A DNA stretch of 11,963 nucleotides. Source: Bacteroidales bacterium UBA2716 (GTDB lineage: Bacteria; Bacteroidota; Bacteroidia; Bacteroidales; UBA932). This document shows positions 1 to 6,068 of the stretch, piece by piece (the first letter of the stretch is position 1; each line of letters starts with the position of its first letter). The notes beneath the pieces were generated by a model. It saw only the letters and a list, made by a program, of their open reading frames with translations, did no database searches and was not told the origin of the DNA. The position numbers and the translations under genes are program-made. The stretch spans positions 13,176 through 25,138 of the forward strand of contig DEKS01000139.1 of NCBI GenBank assembly GCA_002354005.1, given 5' to 3'.

Positions 1-1212
1 GCCGGGTATGTGGCCATGATGTTCCCCTCCGCCCTGCCGGAGCAGGCCGTTATTGGCTGCTGCATGAAATTCGACATTGCCGCCCTCTTCGTGCGCGAGG
101 AATTCATGCCGATGACCGCCAATATCAAGGGCGCAAAGGTACTTCCCGCCGCCTCCATCGCGGAGGAAGGCGCTCCGGTTGCCGATATCGACCCGGACAG
201 CCCGGCTGCCATTTTCTTCACCGGCGGCACCACCGGCGCTCCCAAGGGCGCTGTCCTGAGCCACCGTGCTCTTATGAGAGGCAACTACAATACCATTTTC
301 AAGCCCGGTAAGGCTATCGGCGCACACCGTTACATTGCCCTGCTGCCGCTGAGCCACGTGTTTGGCGCCATTGCCGGCCTGTCCGGCTGCTTCTATACCG
401 GCAGCCTCATGCACACCTGCGAGGACATGAAGGCCACCATTGGCAAGCTTCCCGTAATCAAGCCCACCATCCTGGTCATTGTGCCGGGTATCTGCGACAT
501 CCTGAGCGGCCTGGTAAAACTGTACGGTCCGCAGTTCCTGGGCGGCCAGCTCCGGCTCATCATCTCCGGCGCCGCCAACGTGCCGCCGCGCCTGGTGGAT
601 ATCTTTACCAAACTGGGTGTGGAATTCACCTTCGGGTACGGCCTCACGGAAACCGCCAACCTTACCAGTGCCAATGCGGATGCCGTTACCAAGCCCACTT
701 CCATCGGCCGCATTTATCCCGGTCAGGAAGCCAAGCTGGTGGACGGGGAGCTCCTTATCAAGGGCGATAACCTGTTCTCCGGCTATTACAAGGATCCCGA
801 GCGCACGGCCGAGGCCTTTACGGAGGACGGCTGGTTCCGCACCGGAGACCTTTGCCGCATAGATGACGAAGGCTTTGTGTACATCACGGGCCGCATCAAG
901 AACCTCATTATCCTGCCCAACGGAGAAAACGTGAGCCCGGAAACCCTGGAGGAGCCCTTCTACGCAGACCCTTGCGTGCGCGATGCCATGGTGAAGGAGG
1001 ATGAGCTCAACGGCACCCAGGTGATTGCGGTGGAGATTCTGCCCCTGATGCCCGCCTTCGACGGCAAGCCCTTCGAGGAAGTGGAGGCCTATATGCATGC
1101 CTTGGTGGACAAGGTGAACGCCACCCTGCCTTCCACACATCAAATCCGTAAAGTCACCGTGCGCACGGAAGATTTCAAGCGCACCGGCAGCATGAAGGTA
1201 GCCCGCGTATGA
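1..1212 (+). CDS. AMP-forming acyl-CoA/acyl-ACP ligase, 5' partial
   Basis: Adenylate-forming (ANL) enzyme that activates a carboxylic acid with ATP to an acyl-adenylate and passes it to CoA or a carrier protein in the cytosol. Counting from the first codon in the window, the P-loop motif TGGTTGAPKG is at residues 74-83, the A5 motif FGYGLTETANL at 211-221, GWFRTGDL (A7) at 277-284, the hinge region GRIKNL at 297-302, and the catalytic C-terminal lysine probably K399 in GSMKVAR. All core motifs are intact. The reading frame is open to the left edge, so roughly the first 80-140 residues are missing judging by family length; the GTG at 10 is internal, not the start. The stop overlaps the start of the acyl carrier protein gene by 4 nt (ATGA), so the two are translationally coupled. 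I infer the carrier is its acyl acceptor. The acyl substrate (fatty or aryl acid) cannot be read from the sequence. Confidence 0.93.
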   Translation, partial: AGYVAMMFPSALPEQAVIGCCMKFDIAALFVREEFMPMTANIKGAKVLPAASIAEEGAPVADIDPDSPAAIFFTGGTTGAPKGAVLSHRALMRGNYNTIFKPGKAIGAHRYIALLPLSHVFGAIAGLSGCFYTGSLMHTCEDMKATIGKLPVIKPTILVIVPGICDILSGLVKLYGPQFLGGQLRLIISGAANVPPRLVDIFTKLGVEFTFGYGLTETANLTSANADAVTKPTSIGRIYPGQEAKLVDGELLIKGDNLFSGYYKDPERTAEAFTEDGWFRTGDLCRIDDEGFVYITGRIKNLIILPNGENVSPETLEEPFYADPCVRDAMVKEDELNGTQVIAVEILPLMPAFDGKPFEEVEAYMHALVDKVNATLPSTHQIRKVTVRTEDFKRTGSMKVARV

Positions 1213-1451
1213 CCAGGGAAGAAGTCTTTGGCGGCCTCAAGGAGGTGATTGCCATCATTCGTCCCCATACGGACCTTTCCAAGGTGAGTTTCGACTCCCA
1301 GCTGGTCCGCGAACTGGGTATCGATTCCCTGACCATGATGCTCCTGGCCCTGGCGGCGGAAGAAAAATTTTCCGTGCGTTTCCCGGACGGTCAGCCCCTT
1401 CCCAAAACGGTCGGGGAGGTGTGTGACGCCATTCTCGCGTTAAAAGGCTAA
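1209..1451 (+). CDS. acyl carrier protein (phosphopantetheine-binding)
   Basis: An 80-residue acyl carrier protein. The motif LGIDSL at residues 36-41 carries Ser40, the expected attachment site of 4'-phosphopantetheine. Predicted helices and acidic character around the motif fit the ACP fold, and length matches the usual 75-85 residues. The ATG sits inside the stop of the preceding ligase gene (ATGA overlap), which fixes the start and argues for coupled synthesis. It is unlikely to be the housekeeping fatty-acid AcpP: AcpP normally lies beside fabF, while this one lies beside an adenylating ligase, and the N-terminal MTREEVFGGL is not AcpP-like. I infer a dedicated carrier loaded by that ligase, perhaps in a specialised lipid or polyketide-like pathway whose other genes would be to the left of the window. 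Confidence 0.92.
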   Translation: MTREEVFGGLKEVIAIIRPHTDLSKVSFDSQLVRELGIDSLTMMLLALAAEEKFSVRFPDGQPLPKTVGEVCDAILALKG

Positions 1452-1469
1452 AAGAGCCCAGGTGCTATG

Positions 1470-1506
1470 AAAAAGGCCCTCGCCAAATACCGGCGAGGGC
1501 TTTTTT
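1470..1506. terminator. bidirectional intrinsic terminator between convergent genes
   Basis: A perfect 9-bp GC-rich stem, GCCCTCGCC (1476-1484) with GGCGAGGGC (1492-1500), around a 7-nt loop. It is flanked by an A-run on the left (1470-1474) and a T-run on the right (1501-1506), so each strand reads as hairpin plus U-tract. It lies 18 nt after the carrier protein stop and abuts the end of the minus-strand regulator (its stop codon is at 1506-1508), so it can end transcription from both sides. Confidence 0.9.
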
Positions 1507-2432
1507 CATTGTTCCTGTTTGGCTATCTGGTATACCCGCAGGGAGGCCCGGTATTCGGAGGGGGACATGCCCACGGCCCGTTTGAAATAGCGCCCAAAGA
1601 TGGATTGCGAGGGGAAATTCAGGTCAAAGGTAATCTGCTGAATCGTATTCACGGTGGAGGACAGCTGCGCCTTGGCATCCAGAATCACATAGTCCTCGAT
1701 CCATTGGAGGGCCGACTTGCCACTGGCCTTCTTTATGAGGGTGGTCATGTATTTGGCCGATATATTCATCTTGTCGGCATAAAACGCAACTTCGTGATGC
1801 TCGCGATAGTGCTGCTTTACCAGTTGGAGGAATCGCAGCATGACCTCGTTCTCGCGGAGCTGGGCTTCGTTTCCGGCGGTTGAGGCGTGAGTCACCCAGC
1901 CTATCATCAGGAAAAACAGCCGGTTCAGCAGTTGAAGGGCTTCTTCCATGTTGGGCCTTGCGGGCTGAATCTGCAGCAGTTTGTGCAAAAGGTCGATATA
2001 GGAACGTAAAGCCGCCGCCGTGCCCTCGTCCAGCTGGTAGAAGGGGACATGCTCCGCGTTTTTGTAAAACAGGTAGGCGTCTCCCTGGCCCAGACGGGAA
2101 AGGTAGCGCTCCGAAAAGAGGATAAAGGTTCCTTTGAAGTCCTCGCTTACCTCATAGGACTGGATAATCTGGGAGGGAAGCACAATGAGGAGGCTGTTTT
2201 TGTGAAGACGGAACGAGCGCAGGTTCACGGCGCCATAGCCGCTGCCCTCGTTGCACACGGCCACAAGGACATATTTCATGCGATACGGTTCCCAGTTTAC
2301 GGTAAAGTGGGGGTTGTGCAGGATGAGGACATCGGTCCCGAATTGTCCCATCCAATCGGTCCGGGAGAGGTCGAAGTTGGACATTTGGAGGCTTTCCAGC
2401 CGTTCCTGGTTGAGTTTTTCACTATGCGCCAT
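1506..2432 (-). CDS. AraC-family transcriptional regulator
   Basis: A 308-residue cytosolic transcription factor. The N-terminal ~180 residues look like the cupin-type sensor domain of AraC proteins (beta-rich, with a segment like LHKNSLLIVLPSQIIQSY). The C-terminal ~100 residues hold the two helix-turn-helix DNA-binding domain: a first HTH around FYADKMNISAKYMTTLIKK and a second ending in the family signature FGRYFKRAVGMSPSEYR. The start ATG at 2432 is the first after an upstream in-frame stop; Met17 is a possible later start. It is transcribed divergently from the five-gene lipoprotein operon at 2585, the usual arrangement for a local regulator, and a 21-bp-spaced direct repeat lies directly upstream of its start. 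The inducer is unknown. Control of the divergent operon and self-control are inferences from position. Confidence 0.93.
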   Translation of the reverse strand: MAHSEKLNQERLESLQMSNFDLSRTDWMGQFGTDVLILHNPHFTVNWEPYRMKYVLVAVCNEGSGYGAVNLRSFRLHKNSLLIVLPSQIIQSYEVSEDFKGTFILFSERYLSRLGQGDAYLFYKNAEHVPFYQLDEGTAAALRSYIDLLHKLLQIQPARPNMEEALQLLNRLFFLMIGWVTHASTAGNEAQLRENEVMLRFLQLVKQHYREHHEVAFYADKMNISAKYMTTLIKKASGKSALQWIEDYVILDAKAQLSSTVNTIQQITFDLNFPSQSIFGRYFKRAVGMSPSEYRASLRVYQIAKQEQ

Positions 2433-2440
2433 ATTGAGAT

Positions 2441-2476
2441 AAGCAATACTTCCACTAAGTTAAGCAATTTTTCCAC
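2441..2476. promoter_or_regulatory. candidate AraC-type operator: direct repeat at 21-bp spacing
   Basis: Two copies of AAGCAATnnTTCCAC, at 2441-2455 and 2462-2476, identical at 13 of 15 positions and offset by exactly 21 bp, two turns of B-DNA. This matches the known geometry of AraC-family sites, where the two HTH motifs of each monomer and the two monomers read same-face direct repeats about 21 bp apart. It begins 8 bp upstream of the regulator's start codon, so binding would probably affect the regulator's own expression. The operon start at 2585 is about 110 bp away. Confidence 0.6.
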
Positions 2477-2548
2477 AATAGAATACAATAGAGGAAAAAT
2501 CGCACAATACTAACGAAGTTTTGCGAACAAAAAGTTCTTTTTTTATAG

Positions 2549-2556
2549 TACTTTTG
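2549..2556 (+). promoter_or_regulatory. candidate -7 element for the lipoprotein operon
   Basis: TACTTTTG is an exact match to the Bacteroidota -7 consensus TAnnTTTG and is followed by C, as is common. It would start transcription near 2563, giving a leader of about 20 nt before the ATG at 2585. A TTTG at 2520-2523 is 25 nt upstream, longer than the usual 19-21 nt spacing to the -33 element, so the upstream element is weak. A weak core promoter would fit a promoter that needs an activator such as the divergent AraC protein. Confidence 0.5.
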
Positions 2557-2571
2557 CGCCCAATTGCAAAA
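2552..2571. repeat. inverted repeat over the operon promoter
   Basis: TTTTGC (2552-2557) and GCAAAA (2566-2571) form a perfect 6-bp dyad with an 8-bp spacer. The left arm is part of the plus-strand -7 element. Because of the symmetry, the minus strand also shows an exact TAnnTTTG (2574 down to 2567). It may be an operator, or chance in AT-rich DNA. A second small dyad, GAAC-AAAAA-GTTC, lies at 2525-2537, between the possible -33 and -7 elements. Confidence 0.4.
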
Positions 2572-2584
2572 TTATGATTAGAAG

Positions 2585-4789
2585 ATGAAAAACTTTTTCT
2601 TGCCGTGTGTCCTGCTGCTGGGTTTGCTCACAGGATGCACTGCGGAGAGGCCCGGGAGCGATGGAGCGCCCACTGAAGGCGCCGTCCGGCTCTTCCTTTC
2701 ACAGGAAAGCCCGGATACCAAATCCGACCTGGACGATCTCCCTTCCCTGGACGATTTTGAGGTGGAGATTTACAATGCACGGGCCTTGCGCCTGTACCGT
2801 GACACCTATGCCCAGGCCAAGGACGCAACCATTAAACTGAACGCCGGCGACTTCAGGCTGGTGGCTCACCATGGTGACACGCTGGGCGCCGGCTTCGACA
2901 AGCCGTATTTCCTGGCCCAGAAGGAATTCACCGTGCACGGCTTTGCGGAGAACGGCGGTGAGCCGGACCAGGTGGAGGCAACCGCCCGCCTGGCCAATGT
3001 GCGCATGAAGGTGGTGCAGGGGACCAACCTGAACACCTCCTATAAAGACGCGTACGTGGTGGTTCGTCATGCGCAGTACACCAAAAAGCAGGTAAAATTT
3101 GTCCGGAACGAGAGCCGATACGGCTACATGCCGGGTGGAAACCTCTATCTGGAAGTGTACGCGCAGCTTTTCACCGACGAGTGGAAGTACTACAAGAGCG
3201 AGCCGGCGGAGTATCTGCCCAACGACAACGTTACGTTCAACGTGGACGCGGCCGGCCGCGACGGCTCCCTTTCCGTGAACATCACGGTGGACCGCAGCGT
3301 GGAAACCATTGAAGTGGAAGAACTTATCGGCGAGAAAGCCCTTCCCGCGCGCGCGCCATACTTTGTCTTTCAAGGCGACAAGAAAGGAACGTATGCCTAC
3401 AAGTGCAACACCGGCTTTGTAAAGACGGTGGACGATGCCATTCTCACCCTCAACGCGGGTGCCAGCACCCATATCAGCAGCGTAGCCCTGCATACGGAAT
3501 CTGCCTCTGTGACCCTTCCGGACGCAGATTTGGTGACCGTTTCCGGGGCCGACAAGCAAAGCCTTGTGAACGCCGGCCTGGACTGGATGGCGGGCGCAAC
3601 CAGCAACCTCGGGTACGTGGACTTCAGCGGCCTGGTGAACAACATGATTGCGAGCGGAACGGCGGCATCGGCCACCTTTACCCTCACGCTCACCGACGGG
3701 GTGGGGCAGCAGGTGAACGGCACGTTCTCCGTGAATGTTCAGCCCTTCGCCGCCACCGTGAACATTCCCGACGTGAACATCTGGGCCTGGAAAATGACCG
3801 GCATCACCGCTACGGTGGCCGATGTGACGGAAATCCCCGCCGATGCCTCTCTGGGCCTCCAGTGGAGCACCGACGGCAGCAACTGGAGCGCGGAAAAGGC
3901 GGCGGCCTCCGTGAGCGGCAATACCCTCCGCTTCGGCGACATCTCCGGCCTCAAGCCCGCTACGGCCTATCGCTTCCGCGTGGTGCCCATGCACCAGACG
4001 GACCGCGCCTCCGTGACGCCCGGCACCTTCACCACCGAAGCCGCCCTGCAAGTGGGGAACAGCGGTTTTGAGGAGTATACGGCACAGTCCTATACCACGC
4101 CGGTTTTAGCATCCTGGATGCCTTTAGTTAATGATTTCGAGGTGACCTGGTGGCAGTTGTATAAGAATGCCGGCAGCGCATGGTGGGGAGTCAATGCCAT
4201 GTGTACTATAGAAGATGGCAGGGTGGATACGGGTTATCAAGACTATAAGACCTATCCTTGCGTGGCGGTATTCAACTCCGCTTCCTATTCCGGGAATAGC
4301 GTAATGCTGGCTACGGTCTATATCGGCAGTGATGTCGCTTCGGAGGTTTTACATGGAAACACCAACTATCCCGGAGAGATATTCCTGGGAACGGCCAATA
4401 ATAAGAACAAAGGCTCCTGGGCCAAGACCTCCGAGGGCCATGCTTTTGCCAGCCGCCCGTCGGCCCTTTCCTTCATGCATCGCTTCAACCCTAACGGTGC
4501 GGCGTATTATGCCCAGATTCAGGTGCTGGATGCTTCCGGCAACGTAATCGGCACCGGAGAGAAAAATGACGGAACAGCGGCTGTGACGGCCTGGACAAAG
4601 GTAACCATTCCCGTTACTTATTCCGTTACCAACCGGAAGGCGGCAACGCTCCGTATCAGCATCCGTTCCTCCAAGAACGGCGGGGAAGGTGCCCGGAAAC
4701 TGGATAATATATCCACGCTCTCCGGTACGCACAAGATTTACTGCGGTAATGCCCTTTATGTAGACGACGTGAAACTTCTTTACGAATAA
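2585..4789 (+). CDS. DUF4493 surface lipoprotein with FN3-like and C-terminal beta-sandwich domains
   Basis: A 734-residue exported lipoprotein, first gene of the operon. The signal peptide ends in the lipobox LLTGC with Cys18 as lipid site. Residues ~34-245 fit DUF4493: a G-x-V-x-L opening, then a strand-rich region with ATARLANVRMKV, closing in ITVDRSV. Residues ~250-390 are a second beta domain shared with the next two genes (ending LTLTDGVGQQVNGTFSVNV). Residues ~391-488 resemble a fibronectin type III fold (LKPATAYRFRV). From NSGF at 491 to the end is a third beta-sandwich module that ends NALYVDDVKLLYE, in the position of the PCMD domain of the sister proteins but too divergent for me to call PCMD. 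It should sit in the outer membrane, probably facing out. The C-terminal module is less GC-rich than the rest. No catalytic motif recognised; glycan binding or adhesion is inference. Confidence 0.85.
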   Translation: MKNFFLPCVLLLGLLTGCTAERPGSDGAPTEGAVRLFLSQESPDTKSDLDDLPSLDDFEVEIYNARALRLYRDTYAQAKDATIKLNAGDFRLVAHHGDTLGAGFDKPYFLAQKEFTVHGFAENGGEPDQVEATARLANVRMKVVQGTNLNTSYKDAYVVVRHAQYTKKQVKFVRNESRYGYMPGGNLYLEVYAQLFTDEWKYYKSEPAEYLPNDNVTFNVDAAGRDGSLSVNITVDRSVETIEVEELIGEKALPARAPYFVFQGDKKGTYAYKCNTGFVKTVDDAILTLNAGASTHISSVALHTESASVTLPDADLVTVSGADKQSLVNAGLDWMAGATSNLGYVDFSGLVNNMIASGTAASATFTLTLTDGVGQQVNGTFSVNVQPFAATVNIPDVNIWAWKMTGITATVADVTEIPADASLGLQWSTDGSNWSAEKAAASVSGNTLRFGDISGLKPATAYRFRVVPMHQTDRASVTPGTFTTEAALQVGNSGFEEYTAQSYTTPVLASWMPLVNDFEVTWWQLYKNAGSAWWGVNAMCTIEDGRVDTGYQDYKTYPCVAVFNSASYSGNSVMLATVYIGSDVASEVLHGNTNYPGEIFLGTANNKNKGSWAKTSEGHAFASRPSALSFMHRFNPNGAAYYAQIQVLDASGNVIGTGEKNDGTAAVTAWTKVTIPVTYSVTNRKAATLRISIRSSKNGGEGARKLDNISTLSGTHKIYCGNALYVDDVKLLYE

Positions 4790-4795
4790 TCGATT

Positions 4796-6064
4796 ATGAA
4801 AAAGATTCTCTATATAGTTGCAGCCGCTGCCGCCGTGGCAGCCTGCGGGACCAAAAATGCGACCCAGCCGGAGGGCATGGGCCAGCTTTCCCTCACCGCG
4901 GTCCAGGAGGGAGCCTATGCCACCAAGGCCAATGATGTACTGGGAGACTTTGTGGTGGATATCACGCGTCCTTCCGATGGCTGGACCAAGCACTATGACC
5001 GGTATATTGACATTCCCCAGACCATTTCTCTGGGTAGTGGGGAGTACACCCTCACCGTGGCTTCGCCTGAATACCGGGATGCCGGATGGGACCTTCCTTA
5101 TTACAAAGGCAGCGCGGACTTCACCATTCGCGTGGATGAGCTCACGCCCGTAAATGTGACGGCCACCCTGCAGAATATGAAGGTGAGCTTCGTCCTCACG
5201 GAAAGCTTCAAGAGCGAACTCACGTCCTACACCATCGTGGTCACCAACGCCGCTTCCTGGGATGCGGCCGATGCCGGCGAAAGGAGCCTGACATGGTCTT
5301 CCGCCACGGGCGATGTGGAGCAGACGGCCGGCTACTTCTCCGTTGCGCCGCTCCGCGTTAAGGTGGACGGTTACAGGGCCGTGGACAATAGCGAGACCCA
5401 TTCGGAACTCATGATTGCCGATGTGGCGGCCAAGGACCACCATGTCATTACCCTGGATGCCCGGGTGACGGGCCTGGTCAATGGGGTGAGCATCACCATT
5501 GATCCTTCCGTGAACGACCGTGAGAGCAACGTGGAGGTGCCCGGCTGGGACGAGGTGCCGGTAGACGGCGGCGATGAACCCGGTGAGGAACCCGGCGACG
5601 AGCCCGGCGATGAACCGGGAGACAACCCGCAGCCTTCCACTGCCCCCACCATGACCTGGGAAGCGAATCCGGACTTTGCACGCATGGCTATTCGCGAGGG
5701 AATGGATGTGAATATTACCATCACCGCTCCCGAAGGGATTGCTGACTTCGTGATTGATGTGGATTCCAACATTCTTGGACCGGTACTTGCGAGTCCCAGC
5801 TTCGGCGGCACGACAAATACCGACGGAACGGTGAGGATGGACCTGATTAACAATGCGAAAATGGTGTCTGTACTTGGTGGCATGGGCGTTCCTACCGGAG
5901 ACTCTCTGGCAGACCAGAAAGAAGTGGTGTTCTCTCTGTCTTCGCTGGTCCCCATGATTTTAGATTATGGACCGGCCCAAGGCTCGGAACACACCTTTAC
6001 CCTGAAAGTGACAGATAATAAGAACCAGAGCCTGGAGAAGGCCATTGTATTCTATGTGGAGTAG
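4796..6064 (+). CDS. short DUF4493 lipoprotein with Gly-Asp-Glu-Pro linker
   Basis: A 422-residue lipoprotein starting 6 nt after the previous stop. The signal peptide is short and alanine-rich, with lipobox AVAAC and Cys17. Residues ~28-250 are DUF4493: opening GQLSL, the conserved stretch AGWDLPYY, then VNVTATLQNMKVSFV, and closing ITIDPSVNDRE. Residues 259-278 are five 4-residue units of the GDEP type, an acidic flexible spacer. Residues ~285-422 form one beta domain (VNITITAPEGI to FTLKVTDNKNQSLEKAI) equivalent to the second domain of the genes on either side. It therefore lacks the FN3 and C-terminal module of its neighbours and looks like a minimal family member. Likely an outer-membrane surface protein acting with its operon partners. 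Function unknown; a structural or accessory binding subunit is possible. Confidence 0.85.
   Translation: MKKILYIVAAAAAVAACGTKNATQPEGMGQLSLTAVQEGAYATKANDVLGDFVVDITRPSDGWTKHYDRYIDIPQTISLGSGEYTLTVASPEYRDAGWDLPYYKGSADFTIRVDELTPVNVTATLQNMKVSFVLTESFKSELTSYTIVVTNAASWDAADAGERSLTWSSATGDVEQTAGYFSVAPLRVKVDGYRAVDNSETHSELMIADVAAKDHHVITLDARVTGLVNGVSITIDPSVNDRESNVEVPGWDEVPVDGGDEPGEEPGDEPGDEPGDNPQPSTAPTMTWEANPDFARMAIREGMDVNITITAPEGIADFVIDVDSNILGPVLASPSFGGTTNTDGTVRMDLINNAKMVSVLGGMGVPTGDSLADQKEVVFSLSSLVPMILDYGPAQGSEHTFTLKVTDNKNQSLEKAIVFYVE
5570..5629 (+). repeat. five 12-bp in-frame repeats coding for an acidic linker
   Basis: Five consecutive 12-bp units of the type ggc-gat-gaa-ccc (GDEP, with GEEP and GDNP variants). 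The units differ mostly at third codon positions, so the protein pattern is kept while DNA identity has drifted. They separate the DUF4493 domain from the C-terminal beta domain and probably form an extended spacer. Such short tandem units can change copy number by slippage, always in frame. Confidence 0.85.
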
Positions 6065-6068
6065 TCTC

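Noticed and set aside
1467..1883. Plus-strand frame opposite the regulator gene
   Set aside because: It starts in the terminator hairpin and runs antisense to the conserved AraC DNA-binding domain.
2699..4051. A 450-codon open frame on the minus strand opposite the first lipoprotein gene
   Set aside because: Composition is rich in His, Arg and Gly with no recognisable domain; it mirrors the high-GC codons of the plus-strand gene, which has a signal peptide and family domains.
4349..5443. A 364-codon minus-strand open frame spanning the end of gene 1 and the start of gene 2
   Set aside because: It crosses two well-supported plus-strand genes and shows no domain.
5371..5955. Minus-strand frame with GSSP repeats
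   Set aside because: It is the antisense reading of the GDEP linker repeats in the DUF4493 gene.
6045..6068. Earlier in-frame ATG for the third operon gene
   Set aside because: It would overlap the previous gene and put eight residues before a good signal peptide; 6069 gives a normal lipoprotein signal.
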